DNA of 22,769 nt from Desulfobacterales bacterium (GCA_029940345.1 JAOZRC010000008.1:1-22769); one strand, 5' to 3'; shown: positions 7,390-17,309, counted from the first letter of the stretch. Made by a program: numbers and translations. Notes: generated by a model not told the origin, from the sequence alone.

Positions 7390-7750
7390 ATATTAATGCA
7401 TACGTGATACGATTTATTAAACATGTCCCTTCTTCGGATGTAACTAGGGTAGGCCGTTTGACATAGCCCAAAATATATTGTGTCTAATATCTAAAATTCA
7501 AAAGCCGATTCCATTCCTACATCGGACCCAAATATTTTTCAAATGCTATGTCAATTGTGTTTTCGAAGCAATGTTATTGTTACGAATTTATTTGCAGTGT
7601 ACTCTGAGTCGTAGTATATTATTTACATCTCAAATAGGATCAATCTATTTTGAATACTTACAAATTTATCTTTGCAGGCAGTATCTATAATTTGAAACTA
7701 CCCCTCCTGTTAATCCGGAATAATCCTAGATTAAATTATCATATTAAATA
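7390..7750. other. 361-bp non-coding stretch between rplQ and its terminator
   Basis: No plausible gene is seen here. Short plus-strand reading frames have no family features and run into rplQ antisense. A perfect TTGACA on the minus strand lies in one inverted-repeat arm but has no acceptable -10 element at the right distance. The only structure noted is the inverted repeat at 7458-7554. Confidence 0.5.
7458..7554. repeat. Imperfect inverted repeat, possible structured RNA
   Basis: TTGACATAGC (7458-7467) and GCTATGTCAA (7545-7554) are perfect 10-base arms. Inside them AAAATAT (7470-7476) pairs with ATATTTT (7532-7538), and CCGAT (7505-7509) pairs with ATCGG (7521-7525). This could be a folded 3' untranslated region of the rplQ transcript, a small RNA, or a relic element. 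Confidence 0.4.
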
Positions 7751-8146
7751 CTATTCCTCTTTTTTTCTTTTTTTCTTAGCATTTACTTTTTCTGAAGCAA
7801 CTAATTCTATAACAGACATCAGCGCAGCATCACCGTGTCTGAGGCCTGCTTTCACGATCCTGGTATAGCCACCATTAATCGCACCATAGCGTTTACTCGC
7901 TTCGGCAAACAGTTTGTGTGCAACGGTTTTTTCTGTAATGACAGACATCACTTGGCGTCTTGCATGCAAATCTCCCCGTTTGGCCAACGTGATTAGTTTA
8001 TCCGCCCATCGGCTTAATTCTTTAGCCTTAACGTCAGTTGTCATTATGCGATCGTGCTTGAACAATGACGTAGCCATATTGCGGAACATTGCCTTTCTGT
8101 GACTGAAAGTTCGATTTAATTTTAAACCGGATTTACGATGTCTCAT
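7751..8146 (-). CDS. rplQ: 50S ribosomal protein L17
   Basis: The product has 131 residues. It begins [20 protein letters not shown], the family signature, followed by [20 protein letters not shown] and [17 protein letters not shown]. It ends in a lysine-rich tail. It is the last gene of the ribosomal cluster. The ATG overlaps the rpoA stop by four bases. The next good terminator is 361 bp downstream. Confidence 0.98.
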   Translation of the reverse strand: MRHRKSGLKLNRTFSHRKAMFRNMATSLFKHDRIMTTDVKAKELSRWADKLITLAKRGDLHARRQVMSVITEKTVAHKLFAEASKRYGAINGGYTRIVKAGLRHGDAALMSVIELVASEKVNAKKKRKKEE

Positions 8147-9174
8147 GAAACCACTATCTCTCCTTCTTCGGTTTCTTCCTCAGGAGCTATAAAACCTTCA
8201 AGTTTCATCCCCAAAGAAAGGTCCATTTCACTTAACACTTCTTTAATCTCATTTAATGATTTGCGGCCAAAATTCTTTGTTTTAAGCATCTCTGCTTCCG
8301 TTTTGCTAACCAGTTGATAAATTCTAAGAATATTAGCATTTTTTAAGCAATTCGCACTACGAACCGACAATTCTAATTCTTCGACACTACGGTATAAATT
8401 TTCATTAAATTGAGGTTCTTCCATCTCTTCGGTCAAAGGCGCCGGTTCCGGTTCAAGATCCTCATCAAAATTTATAAAACTATTCATTTGTTCTTTTAGA
8501 ATTTTGGCGGAGTATGCAAGCGCGTCTTCTGGTCTGACACTGCCATCAGACCAAATTTCTATAGTAAGTTTATCATAATCAGTTTGTTGTCCGACTCTCG
8601 CGTTACTAACTTGATAGACGACATTTTTTATTGGGGAAAAGACTGAATCAACAGGTATCACACCAATTGGGTCGTTTTCATCTTTATTATCTTCAGATAA
8701 ATTATATCCACGTCCTACCTTAACTGTCAATTCAATTTTCAATTGAGAATCAGGATTTAAAGTTGCAATATGATGATTCGGATTTAGCACTTCACAATCC
8801 TCATTGACACCCACAATATCTCTTGCTGTTACCTCGCCTTCGTTGACTTTCTCAATATGAACCACTTTTTTCTCAGGATCATTAAATCGAAAGCGCACAC
8901 CTTTGAGATTTAGAATTATTTCAGATATATCTTCATACACACCTTTTACAGTTGTGAATTCGTGCATTATACCTTCAAATCTAACAGAGGTGATTGCGGC
9001 TCCGTAAAGAGACGAAAGAAGTATACGACGTAATGAATTACCAATCGTAATACCATATCCACGTTCAAGAGGCTCGCAAACGAACTTACCATAAAATGGG
9101 GTACTATTTACTGTCACTTTTTCTGGACGTATCATTTCACGCCAGTTCATATACATCAGTTCATTGGCTGACAT
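8143..9174 (-). CDS. rpoA: RNA polymerase alpha subunit
   Basis: The product has 343 residues. The N-terminal dimerisation domain shows [20 protein letters not shown] and [19 protein letters not shown] glutamate- and proline-rich linker is at about residues 236-262. The C-terminal domain, which binds UP elements and activators, shows [19 protein letters not shown] (the arginine matches E. coli Arg265) and [15 protein letters not shown]. The stop overlaps the rplQ start by four bases (ATGA). Confidence 0.98.
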   Translation of the reverse strand: MSANELMYMNWREMIRPEKVTVNSTPFYGKFVCEPLERGYGITIGNSLRRILLSSLYGAAITSVRFEGIMHEFTTVKGVYEDISEIILNLKGVRFRFNDPEKKVVHIEKVNEGEVTARDIVGVNEDCEVLNPNHHIATLNPDSQLKIELTVKVGRGYNLSEDNKDENDPIGVIPVDSVFSPIKNVVYQVSNARVGQQTDYDKLTIEIWSDGSVRPEDALAYSAKILKEQMNSFINFDEDLEPEPAPLTEEMEEPQFNENLYRSVEELELSVRSANCLKNANILRIYQLVSKTEAEMLKTKNFGRKSLNEIKEVLSEMDLSLGMKLEGFIAPEEETEEGEIVVS

Positions 9175-9264
9175 TGATCATCTCCGAATTAAAGGTGTGA
9201 GTTGGAAATTATAAGCGATCTGATATAAAAACCAACTTCATTTCATTTTTCCGGTAATATTTTG

Positions 9265-9894
9265 TTACTTCGTATAAAGCTCAACAATCAATTGCTCTTG
9301 CATCGGTGTAGTGATATCCTCACGAATCGGAAAAGCACTCACACTGCCAGTAACATTTTCTTTATCCAATTCCAGCCATTGTGGAATTCCTCTCCTGACC
9401 ACAGCATTCATTGCGTCACTGAATATTTGTATATTCTTACTTTTTCCCCGAATTTCAATCTTGTCACCAATATCAATTTGGTAGGATGGAATGTTAACCC
9501 TTTTTCCATTTACAAGAAAGTGGCCATGTCGGACAAAATGACGTCCCTGGGTTCTTGAATTTACAAAACCCAAGCGGTAAACGATATTATCAAGTCTTCG
9601 TTCTAACGAGATAAGTATATTGGTTCCGGTCACACCTTTTTGACGATTGGCTCTTTTGAAAAAAAGATAAAATTGTTTTTCAGAAAGACCATATAATCTT
9701 TTTACCTTTTGTTTTTCTCTTAGCTGGATTCCATAGTCAGTAATTTTCCGACCGCGTCGCTGTCCATGTTGCCCCGGTGGATAACTGCGGCGATCAAATG
9801 CACATTTATCTGAATAGCAGCGATCTCCTTTTAAGAAAAGCTTAATATTTTCACGTCGACATAAACGGCATACCGCCCCTGTATATCTTGCCAC
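9265..9894 (-). CDS. rpsD: 30S ribosomal protein S4, zinc-binding type (GTG start)
   Basis: The product has 209 residues. The N-terminus carries Cys9, Cys12, Cys26 and Cys31 (CRLCRRE and CYSDKCAFD), the zinc form of S4. The RNA-binding S4 domain is [20 protein letters not shown] to [10 protein letters not shown]. The start is GTG with AAGGAG upstream. S4 nucleates 30S assembly; in E. coli it is also the alpha operon repressor. Confidence 0.97.
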   Translation of the reverse strand: MARYTGAVCRLCRRENIKLFLKGDRCYSDKCAFDRRSYPPGQHGQRRGRKITDYGIQLREKQKVKRLYGLSEKQFYLFFKRANRQKGVTGTNILISLERRLDNIVYRLGFVNSRTQGRHFVRHGHFLVNGKRVNIPSYQIDIGDKIEIRGKSKNIQIFSDAMNAVVRRGIPQWLELDKENVTGSVSAFPIREDITTPMQEQLIVELYTK

Positions 9895-9963
9895 AGTTTT
9901 CTCCTTTAGATTTATATCTGTATATATTCGAGTTGCTTAATTTTGGCTTGTTGCGTACTATCC

Positions 9964-10356
9964 TCAAACGCGTCTTCTTTTCGGAGGACGGCATCCGTTA
10001 TGTGGGTTCGGAGTGACATCGCTAATTACAGATATCTTAAAACCGATGGCTTGAAGTGATCTTAAAGCTGATTCTCTTCCGGCTCCCGGTCCTTTGACAT
10101 ATACGTCCACATTCCTCATTCCATGTTCTTTAGCCTTTTTGGCGGCATCTTCTGCTGCAAGTTGAGCGGCAAAAGGAGTGCTTTTACGTGATCCTTTGAA
10201 TCCTTGAACTCCGGCACTTGACCAGGAGACGACGTTACCCGCCGGATCAGTAATCGTAATAATAGTATTATTAAAAGTAGATTGTATATGAACAACGCCA
10301 CTTGGAATGTTCTTTTTTTCTTTTTTTTTCGCTTTGGTTCTTTTTTTTTTGGCCAT
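9964..10356 (-). CDS. rpsK: 30S ribosomal protein S11
   Basis: The product has 130 residues. After a lysine-rich leader ([16 protein letters not shown]) come [57 protein letters not shown] and the end [11 protein letters not shown], all diagnostic. S11 forms the platform around the E site. The leader is coded by long A runs (A10 directly after the start codons, A9 further on), which could provoke polymerase slippage. The start is ATG. Confidence 0.98.
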   Translation of the reverse strand: MAKKKRTKAKKKEKKNIPSGVVHIQSTFNNTIITITDPAGNVVSWSSAGVQGFKGSRKSTPFAAQLAAEDAAKKAKEHGMRNVDVYVKGPGAGRESALRSLQAIGFKISVISDVTPNPHNGCRPPKRRRV

Positions 10357-10462
10357 TAACCTATTCCCTATACAGTTTAAAATTTATTTGGTGAAATTTA
10401 AAGTCGATCATTCCGAAATATAATCTACTCATGTTTTATTGCTGATCGCTTAAATACTCGCA

Positions 10463-10846
10463 TTATGCTTTACGAATACCGCCCTTTTTCTTAACAGCAG
10501 ATCGTTTAGGCCCTTTTCGTGTACGAGCATTGGTGCTTGTCCTTTGTCCCCGCACAGGCAGCGATTTTCGGTGACGTAAACCACGATAAGAACCTAAGTC
10601 CATCAGTCGTTTAATATTCATCGAAACTTCAGTGCGCAGTTCTCCTTCAACTTTATAATCACTGTCAATTACCTTGCGAATACTATTTATCTGCGATTCC
10701 GCCAACTGATCCGTATGTATGTTGGGATCAATATCAAGCTTTGATAATATTTCATTTGAGATCGCTCGTCCGATGCCAAATATATAAGTCAATCCAATTT
10801 CAATTCGTTTACGCTTAGGTAAATCGACGCCTGCAATTCTGGCCAA
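10463..10846 (-). CDS. rpsM: 30S ribosomal protein S13 (TTG start)
   Basis: The product has 127 residues. [20 protein letters not shown] is the family N-terminus, so the TTG at 10844-10846 is the start. AAGGAGG (10853-10859) is 6 bases upstream, with an in-frame TAA just before. The fold elements [14 protein letters not shown] and [19 protein letters not shown] and the basic tail [12 protein letters not shown] are present. S13 touches the P-site tRNA and forms inter-subunit bridges. Confidence 0.97.
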   Translation of the reverse strand: MARIAGVDLPKRKRIEIGLTYIFGIGRAISNEILSKLDIDPNIHTDQLAESQINSIRKVIDSDYKVEGELRTEVSMNIKRLMDLGSYRGLRHRKSLPVRGQRTSTNARTRKGPKRSAVKKKGGIRKA

Positions 10847-10858
10847 AGTGATCCTCCT

Positions 10859-10972
10859 TTATCCTTGCCTCTGTTTGTGTCTTTTATTCTCGCAAATAAT
10901 TCTTACAACTCCTTTGCGACGCACGACTTTACATTTGCTGCAAATTTTTTTTACCGAGGCTCTTACTTTCAT
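10859..10972 (-). CDS. rpmJ: 50S ribosomal protein L36, zinc type
   Basis: This is a 37-residue protein starting [20 protein letters not shown] and ending KRHKQRQG. Cys11, Cys14, Cys27 and His32 form the zinc site of the Zn-containing L36 type. The ATG is preceded by AGGAGAAGAGGA. The stop TAA (10859-10861) touches the ribosome-binding site of rpsM. A zinc-free paralogue, if the genome has one, is not in this window. Confidence 0.97.
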   Translation of the reverse strand: MKVRASVKKICSKCKVVRRKGVVRIICENKRHKQRQG

Positions 10973-11031
10973 TCCTCTTCTCCTATTCTTAAATTTCGCA
11001 GATTGCTTTTCGGTATTGCACGAACATATTG

Positions 11032-11250
11032 CTATTTAGAGCGGTATGTAATTCTGCCACGCGTTAGGTCGTAAGGAGAAAGTTCGACAGTCACCTTATC
11101 TCCTGGTAGTATTTTGATGAAATGCATTCGCATTTTACCCGAGATATGAGCTAACACTTGATGTTTATTTTCCAATTCGACTTTAAACATAGCGTTCGGC
11201 AATGTTTTTATTACAGTGCCTTCAATTTTTATTGCTTCTTCCTTAGGCAT
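11032..11250 (-). CDS. infA: Translation initiation factor IF-1
   Basis: The product has 72 residues, exactly the standard size. It is a single OB-fold with [39 protein letters not shown] and [17 protein letters not shown]-1 occupies the 30S A site during initiation. The ATG has only a weak ribosome-binding sequence. The residues after the start ([11 protein letters not shown]) fit the family. It is followed by rpmJ, 59 bp on. Confidence 0.98.
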   Translation of the reverse strand: MPKEEAIKIEGTVIKTLPNAMFKVELENKHQVLAHISGKMRMHFIKILPGDKVTVELSPYDLTRGRITYRSK

Positions 11251-11574
11251 AAGTTCTATCTTTCATTTTCAGTTGCAAAAGCACATTTAGAGATTTCTCG
11301 CAAAACATATATATTCATTAGGATATAAATTCCTACTTGTTACCTAATTTCAATTTTTATTTTATTCAAATAACGACAGCGTTCCAAAATTTAAGTCCGC
11401 TATTGAGGAAATTGTATTGTTTTAGACTTCGTCTAAGTATTTGTAACGTGGTGAAGTTTATCCTGATCGTAAGTAAGTCAGTTTAATGCATCATTGTATT
11501 ACGAATTGAACACAACTAATTTTTTTATTGATTATAATAGCGACTACATCCACTGATTGCATCTATACTTTTTG
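11251..11574. other. 324-bp gap between secY and infA
   Basis: No open reading frame of convincing quality is present. The sequence is AT-rich. A small palindrome TTAGAC-ttc-GTCTAA lies at 11422-11436, without the T-run of a terminator. I could not place a confident promoter, although the gap is the natural site for one serving infA to rplQ. This is where adk and/or map lie in many bacteria. Confidence 0.6.
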
Positions 11575-12891
11575 TTAACGTCGTCCTTTCATTCTTCCTG
11601 AACCTTTTTTCAAAAAGCCTTCATATGAACGACTCAACATATGCGATTCCATCTGCGATATCGTATCAATTGCAACACCGACCACGATCAGTAGTGCGGT
11701 TCCGCCAAAGTAAAAAGGAACATTCACCTTACTGATCAGTATTGAAGGTAAGACACACACAGCGGAAACATAAATTGCACCGCCAAGGGTTATACGGGTT
11801 AATACCTTATCAATGTAGTCAGCGGTTCGTTTTCCAGGCCGTATCCCGGGAATATAACCCCCATTTTTTTTCATGTTATCAGCTACATTTGCCGGATCAA
11901 ATGTTACAGCGGTATAAAAATAGCAGAAAAAGAAAATAAAAGCGACAAATAACAGCTCATACGAAAAATTTCCAGGTCGGAGAGCATCAGAAACGCTTTT
12001 CATCCACTCAATGTTGGTAAATGAGGCCAAGGTGGCTGGAAACATTATGATTGAAGAAGCAAAAATAGGTGGAATTACACCAGAAGTATTTATTTTCAGA
12101 GGTAAATGAGAACTGCCACCACCGTACATACGTCTTCCGACGACTCGTTTGGCATATTGAACCGGAATCCGCCTTTGACCTGTTTCCACAAAAATAATAC
12201 AAGCGACAACAGCGATCATAAAAAAAGTCAAAATAAGAACTGTAAAAATTCCCATCTCGCCGCTGGCAACCAATTGATATGTGTTTCCGATAGCCGCTGG
12301 CATTCGTACGACTATTCCTGCAAAAATAATCAATGATATACCATTACCAATGCCTCGTTCGGTAATTTGTTCTCCTAACCACATTATAAAAGCAGTGCCC
12401 GAGGTTAATGTAATCACAGTCATCAGACGAAATCCCCAGCCAGGAAACATTACCACGGCAGAACCGCCGGCGGAAGTCATGTTTTCTAATCCGATGCTAA
12501 TTCCAACGCCCTGAATAATGCTTAAAACCACAGTTCCATAGCGTGTATACTGTGTAATTTTTTTTCGCCCTTGTTCTCCCTCTTTTGACAGACGTTCTAA
12601 ATGAGGGATTGTAACAGTCAGTAATTGTAGAATAATCGAAGCACTAATGTAAGGCATGATACCCAAAGCAAATACTGAAAGACGTTCCAGCGCTCCTCCG
12701 GAAAACATGTCAAAAAGCCCAAGCAAAGTTCCTTTGGCTTGTGCAAAAAAAGAGGCAAGTGCGACCGCATCAATTCCAGGCGTCGGTATGTGGCATCCCA
12801 CACGATATACTATCAGCAACGCCAAAGTAAAAAATATACGTTTTCGCAGTTCAGGGATTTTGAATAAATTTTGGAAGCCGCTTGCTACCAT
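11575..12891 (-). CDS. secY: Protein translocase subunit SecY
   Basis: The product has 438 residues, the normal size for the ten-helix SecYEG channel protein. It opens [20 protein letters not shown]. The plug and first helix region [12 protein letters not shown] and [20 protein letters not shown] follow. [20 protein letters not shown] and [20 protein letters not shown] (the basic loop that contacts SecA or the ribosome) are conserved. It ends in a basic cytoplasmic tail. The ATG overlaps the rplO stop (TAATG), with GAGAGG upstream. Unlike in many bacteria, neither adk nor map follows. Confidence 0.98.
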   Translation of the reverse strand: MVASGFQNLFKIPELRKRIFFTLALLIVYRVGCHIPTPGIDAVALASFFAQAKGTLLGLFDMFSGGALERLSVFALGIMPYISASIILQLLTVTIPHLERLSKEGEQGRKKITQYTRYGTVVLSIIQGVGISIGLENMTSAGGSAVVMFPGWGFRLMTVITLTSGTAFIMWLGEQITERGIGNGISLIIFAGIVVRMPAAIGNTYQLVASGEMGIFTVLILTFFMIAVVACIIFVETGQRRIPVQYAKRVVGRRMYGGGSSHLPLKINTSGVIPPIFASSIIMFPATLASFTNIEWMKSVSDALRPGNFSYELLFVAFIFFFCYFYTAVTFDPANVADNMKKNGGYIPGIRPGKRTADYIDKVLTRITLGGAIYVSAVCVLPSILISKVNVPFYFGGTALLIVVGVAIDTISQMESHMLSRSYEGFLKKGSGRMKGRR

Positions 12892-13367
12892 TAATGAACC
12901 TCTCGGCTTTCTAATACTGTTTCAATGGTTCCACCAGCGGCATCTATTTTAAGGCGGGCACCGCTACTAACATTTTTTATTTTAATAGTCAGCGGAACAC
13001 TAATTTCCCCTTTACCTAATATTTTTATATCATTAAACTTACCTTTTTTAATATCGTATGCACGTGGGTTAATCGACAAGATCATTTTTTTATCGACTAA
13101 AGTATTCGGAGGAAGTTTCGCAATATCAGCAATATTGATAATAGCAACATTTTTTTTTAAAATATTTACAAATCCACGCTTAGGAAGACGTCGATGAATC
13201 GGCATTTGACCGCCCTCGTAGCCGGGACGTACGCCTCCGCCTGAACGACAATTTTGTCCTTTTGTTCCTCTTCCAGCCGTTTTCCCCCGGCCGGAACCGA
13301 CTCCACGTCCAACCCTTTTACGTGCTTTCCGCGAACCTGTTGCAGGAGTTAGTTCATTAAGTCTCAT
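12891..13367 (-). CDS. rplO: 50S ribosomal protein L15
   Basis: The product has 158 residues. The glycine- and arginine-rich N-terminus ([20 protein letters not shown], then [20 protein letters not shown]) is the rRNA-threading arm of L15. The C-terminal globular part ends [14 protein letters not shown]. The ATG overlaps rpmD by 11 bases. The stop TAA shares a base with the secY ATG, so rpmD, rplO and secY look translationally coupled. Confidence 0.97.
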   Translation of the reverse strand: MRLNELTPATGSRKARKRVGRGVGSGRGKTAGRGTKGQNCRSGGGVRPGYEGGQMPIHRRLPKRGFVNILKKNVAIINIADIAKLPPNTLVDKKMILSINPRAYDIKKGKFNDIKILGKGEISVPLTIKIKNVSSGARLKIDAAGGTIETVLESREVH

Positions 13368-13551
13368 TATTTATCTCCTTGGCTTTCACTAAATGGGATA
13401 CACATTGGATCATTCCACGAATTGAAGCCGTGTTATTAAGTTCAACGGTTTTGTTAAGCTTTGTAAGCCCGATTCCTTTTAGGATTCTGCGATGCTTTTG
13501 AGGCCTTCCGATCATACTTTTAATTAATGTCACTTCAAATTTATCTGCCAT
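13357..13551 (-). CDS. rpmD: 50S ribosomal protein L30
   Basis: The product has 64 residues, slightly longer than the common 58-60. It contains VTLIKSMIGRPQKHRRILKG, IGLTKLNKTVELNNTASIRG and a helical end. The ATG follows AAGGAAAC. Its last 11 bases overlap the start of rplO, whose ribosome-binding site (AAGGAG) lies inside rpmD. Confidence 0.97.
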   Translation of the reverse strand: MADKFEVTLIKSMIGRPQKHRRILKGIGLTKLNKTVELNNTASIRGMIQCVSHLVKAKEINNET

Positions 13552-13563
13552 GGGTTAGTTTCC

Positions 13564-14067
13564 TTATCTTAACTCTTCTATCCGCTTGCCACGTCTTGCA
13601 GCAACTTGTTCACGACTTTGCAATTGTTTTAACCCTGAAATGGTCGCTTTAACAACGTTATGAGGGTTATGTGATCCCATACATTTGGTAAGAATATTTT
13701 GGATACCCACTGCTTCAAGAACAGCTCGCACAGCGCCGCCGGCGATAAGTCCGGTTCCTGCTGCCGCCGGCTTAAGTAAGACTCGTCCCGCGCCAAATCT
13801 TCCTATCACCTCATAGGGTATCGTTCCTTTTACCAAAGGAACATTCACCATGCCTTTTCTAGCTTTTTCCACACCTTTACGAATCGCTTCCGGTACTTCA
13901 CCAGCCTTCCCTAAACCAAAACCGACATTTCCTTCACCATCACCGACAACAACGATGGCACTAAAACTGAAGCGACGGCCACCTTTTACAACCTTGGCTA
14001 CACGATTAATGTGAACGACTTTATCAATGAGCTGATTCTCGCTTGAATCTTGCTTATTTTTGTACAA
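13564..14067 (-). CDS. rpsE: 30S ribosomal protein S5 (TTG start)
   Basis: The product has 167 residues. The N-terminal double-stranded RNA-binding domain shows [20 protein letters not shown] and [19 protein letters not shown]. The C-terminal domain shows [19 protein letters not shown]. The only possible start is the TTG at 14065-14067: AAGGAGG (14075-14081) is 7 bases upstream, and an in-frame TAA lies just before it. S5 acts in decoding accuracy at the mRNA entry site. Confidence 0.97.
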   Translation of the reverse strand: MYKNKQDSSENQLIDKVVHINRVAKVVKGGRRFSFSAIVVVGDGEGNVGFGLGKAGEVPEAIRKGVEKARKGMVNVPLVKGTIPYEVIGRFGAGRVLLKPAAAGTGLIAGGAVRAVLEAVGIQNILTKCMGSHNPHNVVKATISGLKQLQSREQVAARRGKRIEELR

Positions 14068-14132
14068 GGGCCTGCCTCCTTAAACAATCTTCATATTTAG
14101 ATAATGATCCGAAATAAAGATTAAATATTTCA

Positions 14133-14543
14133 CTAAAATATCAGTCCGGTCTCACGCGCTCCTTCAGAAACTGCTTTTACTCTTCCGTGATACAAAAACC
14201 CATTTCGGTCGAAAACAACACGTTTAACCCCTTTTCCTAACGCTCTTTGGGCGACAATTTCCCCTACAATCTTAGCCTGACGGATTTTTCGTGACAATGC
14301 TTTATCCTTGTCTGTGGCTTGCGGAACTGGATCAATTTCCGCCAGTTGTTCCTTAACAGCGTTTTCAAGACTAGATGCTGAAGCTAATGTATGGGCGATC
14401 GTGTCATCAATCACCTGAACATATATATGTTTAGCACTCCTAAACACTGTTAAACGCATACGCTCAGGACTGCCAAAAACCTTTTTACGTATCCTTGCCT
14501 TACGTTTAATTCGCGCTATTCTCTTTTTGTTTTTGACTTTCAT
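14133..14543 (-). CDS. rplR: 50S ribosomal protein L18 with a short internal insertion
   Basis: The product has 136 residues, longer than the usual 117-122. The N-terminus is very basic. [39 protein letters not shown] and the end [11 protein letters not shown] are normal. The extra length lies between KEQLAEID and [10 protein letters not shown] (about residues 71-90), a charged stretch. L18 carries 5S rRNA into the 50S subunit. The reading frame is intact, so this is a family variant rather than damage. Confidence 0.96.
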   Translation of the reverse strand: MKVKNKKRIARIKRKARIRKKVFGSPERMRLTVFRSAKHIYVQVIDDTIAHTLASASSLENAVKEQLAEIDPVPQATDKDKALSRKIRQAKIVGEIVAQRALGKGVKRVVFDRNGFLYHGRVKAVSEGARETGLIF

Positions 14544-14624
14544 AGTATGATTCTCTTCGCTTTACATGAATTATATTCATAATCAAATTGGTACAATTTG
14601 CTTGCTATTTTTTGATGTTAATGA

Positions 14625-15164
14625 CTATTTTGCTCCGCTTTTACCTGCTTTTTTAATTAAGCGTTCATCTGCATATTTTATACCCTTTCCTTTGTATGGT
14701 TCGGGTGGTCGTAAACGACGAATAGCAGCTGCAACGTGTCCAAGTTTCTCTTTATCAATACAACTCAGCGTAATTTTGTTATTTTTATCAACAGTCGCAT
14801 TTACGCCTTCAGGGAGATTAAAATCAATCGGGTGTGAATATCCAAGGTTAAAGGTTATTGAATTCCCGTTAAGCGTTGCTCTATAACCGATGCCATTAAT
14901 TTCAAGAACGCGTTGGAAACCTTTGGTTACACCTGTCACCATATTGGCAATAAGACTTCGTGTCAGTCCCTGAAGGGCACGAGTATTTCTTTTGTTGTTT
15001 GTTATCTTTACTTCGATCTGCTTATCTTTAATATCTAAATCAATTTCTGAATTGATGGTTTGGCAGAGTTCTCCTTTTACGCCTTTTACGGTCAAATTAT
15101 CACCACTCAAATCAATTTTGATATTTTCAGGTATGCGAATCGGTTTTTTTCCTACACGTGACAT
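14625..15164 (-). CDS. rplF: 50S ribosomal protein L6
   Basis: The product has 179 residues. It starts MSRVGKKPIRIPENIKIDLS. It has the two repeated L6 folds, and the second ends in RRLRPPEPYKGKGIKYADER, the family signature. L6 lies near the sarcin-ricin loop. GGGAGTAAAGT precedes the ATG. The gene is 15 bp from rpsH. Confidence 0.98.
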   Translation of the reverse strand: MSRVGKKPIRIPENIKIDLSGDNLTVKGVKGELCQTINSEIDLDIKDKQIEVKITNNKRNTRALQGLTRSLIANMVTGVTKGFQRVLEINGIGYRATLNGNSITFNLGYSHPIDFNLPEGVNATVDKNNKITLSCIDKEKLGHVAAAIRRLRPPEPYKGKGIKYADERLIKKAGKSGAK

Positions 15165-15179
15165 ACTTTACTCCCTATT

Positions 15180-15578
15180 CTACCATACTTTACAGAGAAT
15201 CTCTCCGCCCACATTCTCATTTCGAGCGGACGCATCAGTAATGACACCGCCAGAAGATGAGATGACGGATATACCCATACCATTAAGAAATGGCTTTATA
15301 TCTCGGCTTTTTAAATATACGCGACGACTAGGCTTACTGATCCTTTTCATTCCCACAATCGCACTTTGTCGTTTTTTATCATATTTTAGATAAATTCTTA
15401 AAATATTTTGTTTTTTATCTTTTAAAATTTTATAATTTTGAATAAACCCTTCTTCTTTCATCACTCTTGCTATATTGGTCTTTAGCTTTGATGCTGGCAT
15501 ATCCACACGATTAAACTGAACCCTGATTGAGTTATTGATTCGACATAGCATGTCAGCGATCGGATCACTCATCGACAT
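15180..15578 (-). CDS. rpsH: 30S ribosomal protein S8
   Basis: The product has 132 residues. It starts MSMSDPIADMLCRINNSIRV. AGGAG 7 bases upstream supports the first of two nearby ATGs. The C-terminal signature GISVISSSGGVITDASARN, before GGEILCKVW, is intact. S8 binds helix 21 of 16S rRNA and in E. coli represses the spc operon at rplE; no matching stem was identified here. Confidence 0.98.
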   Translation of the reverse strand: MSMSDPIADMLCRINNSIRVQFNRVDMPASKLKTNIARVMKEEGFIQNYKILKDKKQNILRIYLKYDKKRQSAIVGMKRISKPSRRVYLKSRDIKPFLNGMGISVISSSGGVITDASARNENVGGEILCKVW

Positions 15579-15635
15579 ATTCTTACTCCTGAATTAATTC
15601 ACGAAAGATTTGAAATTATTTTATGATGAAACTAA

Positions 15636-15821
15636 TTACCAACTTGATTTAACAACACCGGGAAGTTTTCCCTGGGAGGCAAGCATACGAAAGCAAATTC
15701 TGCAAATGCCAAATTTACGTATAAAGCCCCTCGGTCTTCCGCAAATGGGACAACGATTATATTTTCGGGCTTTAAACTTTGGCTTACGCATTGCTTTCAT
15801 TCTAAGAGACCTTTTTGCCAA
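15636..15821 (-). CDS. rpsN: 30S ribosomal protein S14, zinc-binding type (TTG start)
   Basis: The product has 61 residues, the short zinc form of S14. Cys24, Cys27, Cys40 and Cys43 form the ribbon (RCPICGRP and GICRICFR). It ends [11 protein letters not shown]. The start is TTG (15819-15821) with AAGGAGG (15827-15833) 5 bases upstream. An ATG overlapping that site is out of frame. It is preceded by a 113-bp spacer after rplE. Confidence 0.97.
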   Translation of the reverse strand: MAKRSLRMKAMRKPKFKARKYNRCPICGRPRGFIRKFGICRICFRMLASQGKLPGVVKSSW

Positions 15822-15934
15822 ATCATCCTCCTTCTTTAATATTAAGTTTCATACTATAAGATTTTTATTTTAGTAAGGGGCATAAAACCAATACTCAAGT
15901 AGCAATTTTGTTTTACGCCAAAAATTAAAATTGA

Positions 15935-16474
15935 TTATGCGCGGAATGGCATTCCCAGCATTTTGAGAAGGATTTTACCTTCTTCATCAGTCAGAGCTGT
16001 GGTAACAATAGAAATATTTAGCCCTTTGATTTTATCAATTTTATCGTAGTCTATTTCTGGAAAAATGATATGTTCTTTTATTCCCAACGAATAATTTCCA
16101 TGTCCATCAAAGGCTTTACCCGATATACCTCTGAAATCGCGAACCCGGGGAAGCGCGGCATTTACCAGTTTATGATAGAAATCATACATTCTGCTTCGAC
16201 GCAAAGTCACCATGCAACCAATTGGCATTCCTTCCCTAAGTTTAAAGGCTGCGATTGAGCGTTTTGCTTTTGTGACAACCGGATTTTGTCCTGCGATAAT
16301 TTTCAATTCCGCTTTTGCTGAGTCAATTAATTTAATATTGTGTATCGCTTCTCCCAACCCCATGTTTAGTACAATTTTATGTAGTTTGGGAATCTGCATG
16401 ATATTCTTATATTTAAATTTATCAGCTAGCTTAGGGACGATTTCATCTATGTATAAATTTTTAATATATGACAA
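15935..16474 (-). CDS. rplE: 50S ribosomal protein L5 (TTG start)
   Basis: The product has 179 residues, the standard length. It begins [20 protein letters not shown]. The TTG at 16472-16474 is used: AGAGGTG (16480-16486) is 5 bases upstream, an in-frame TGA lies a few codons further up, and the next ATG (residue 26) would remove conserved sequence. [21 protein letters not shown] and [20 protein letters not shown] are family signatures. L5 binds 5S rRNA and contacts P-site tRNA. Confidence 0.97.
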   Translation of the reverse strand: MSYIKNLYIDEIVPKLADKFKYKNIMQIPKLHKIVLNMGLGEAIHNIKLIDSAKAELKIIAGQNPVVTKAKRSIAAFKLREGMPIGCMVTLRRSRMYDFYHKLVNAALPRVRDFRGISGKAFDGHGNYSLGIKEHIIFPEIDYDKIDKIKGLNISIVTTALTDEEGKILLKMLGMPFRA

Positions 16475-16533
16475 TGGAGCACCTCTGAAAAAGGCGTTGT
16501 GAATTCATTACGCCAAAGCAATCAAAACATTTT

Positions 16534-16887
16534 CTACGCATCAACAATTTCACCACATTTTTTGCAAATTCGTGTTTTTTCGTCATCTTCTAACTGTTGT
16601 ATTTTGACACGAACTGCGGACATGCATTTATTACACATCAACATCACATTGGACCAGTGCAGCGGAGCTTCGGTTTCTATGATACCGCCTTGAGAATTTT
16701 TTGCATTCGGTTTGTTGTGGCATTTTACGATATTTATTTTTTCAACGCTAACTTTTTGATTTTTCTTAAATACTTTAAGAATTTTACCGATTTTACCTTT
16801 ATCTTTTCCCGCAATGATTTTTACTTTATCATCTTTCTTTAAGTAGCACTTTTTTAAAGGCCGCTTGTTTCTGGAGCTTCGATTCAT
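16534..16887 (-). CDS. rplX: 50S ribosomal protein L24 with C-terminal zinc-type cysteines
   Basis: The product has 117 residues, slightly longer than the roughly 105 of E. coli. The KOW motif is in the first half (KKDDKVKIIAGKDKGKIGKI, about residues 17-36), followed by VEKINIVKCHNKP and GGIIETEAPLHWSNV. The C-terminus carries two CxxC pairs (Cys85/Cys88 and Cys108/Cys111), ending CKKCGEIVDA, a zinc-ribbon-like form known in part of the L24 family. L24 starts assembly of the 50S subunit. The ATG start is clear. Confidence 0.97.
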   Translation of the reverse strand: MNRSSRNKRPLKKCYLKKDDKVKIIAGKDKGKIGKILKVFKKNQKVSVEKINIVKCHNKPNAKNSQGGIIETEAPLHWSNVMLMCNKCMSAVRVKIQQLEDDEKTRICKKCGEIVDA

Positions 16888-16940
16888 TTTATTTTCTCCA
16901 TAAAAATTTCAATACCAGTCGAACATGAGCGATGTATAAA

Positions 16941-17309
16941 TCAAATCACTTCAGGAGCCAATGAAATTATTTTCATAAACCTTTTTGCTCTAAGTTCACG
17001 CGCAACAGGTCCAAAAATTCTCGTACCTATAGGTTCCATCCCTTGATTTATCAATACGGCTGAATTATCATCAAATCGGATGTAGGAGCCATCTGCTCTT
17101 TTTATTTCCTTTTTGGTTCTGACGACCACCGCTTTCAAGACATCCCCCTTTTTAACTTTTGAATTAGGTATTGCCTCTTTAACGGCCACCACGATTATGT
17201 CACCAATACTGGCATAACGTCTCCGAGAACCACCGAGAATTTTAATGCAATAAAGAACTTTAGCACCTGAGTTATCTGCAACTGTAAGCCGTGTCTCTGA
17301 TTGAATCAT
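16941..17309 (-). CDS. rplN: 50S ribosomal protein L14
   Basis: The product has 122 residues, exactly the common bacterial length. It opens [19 protein letters not shown] and carries [20 protein letters not shown], the [16 protein letters not shown] block and [14 protein letters not shown]14 forms part of the inter-subunit bridge region and is the binding site of RsfS. The gene is 19 bp from rpsQ and is the first gene of the spc part, with no visible break between the S10 and spc blocks. Confidence 0.98.
   Translation of the reverse strand: MIQSETRLTVADNSGAKVLYCIKILGGSRRRYASIGDIIVVAVKEAIPNSKVKKGDVLKAVVVRTKKEIKRADGSYIRFDDNSAVLINQGMEPIGTRIFGPVARELRAKRFMKIISLAPEVI

Noticed and set aside
7545..7554. 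Minus-strand TTGACA as a promoter -35 box
   Set aside because: No acceptable -10 hexamer lies 16-18 bases downstream, and the hexamer is part of an inverted-repeat arm.
7478..7868. Plus-strand frames between the terminator and rplQ
   Set aside because: They are AT-rich, have no recognisable features, and the second runs antisense into rplQ.
11422..11436. TTAGAC/GTCTAA palindrome as a secY terminator
   Set aside because: The stem is short, the loop has three bases and no T run follows.
14584..14600. CAAATTG-gta-CAATTTG palindrome between rplF and rplR
   Set aside because: A 7-base AT-rich repeat with a three-base loop is within chance in such sequence, and there is no other support.
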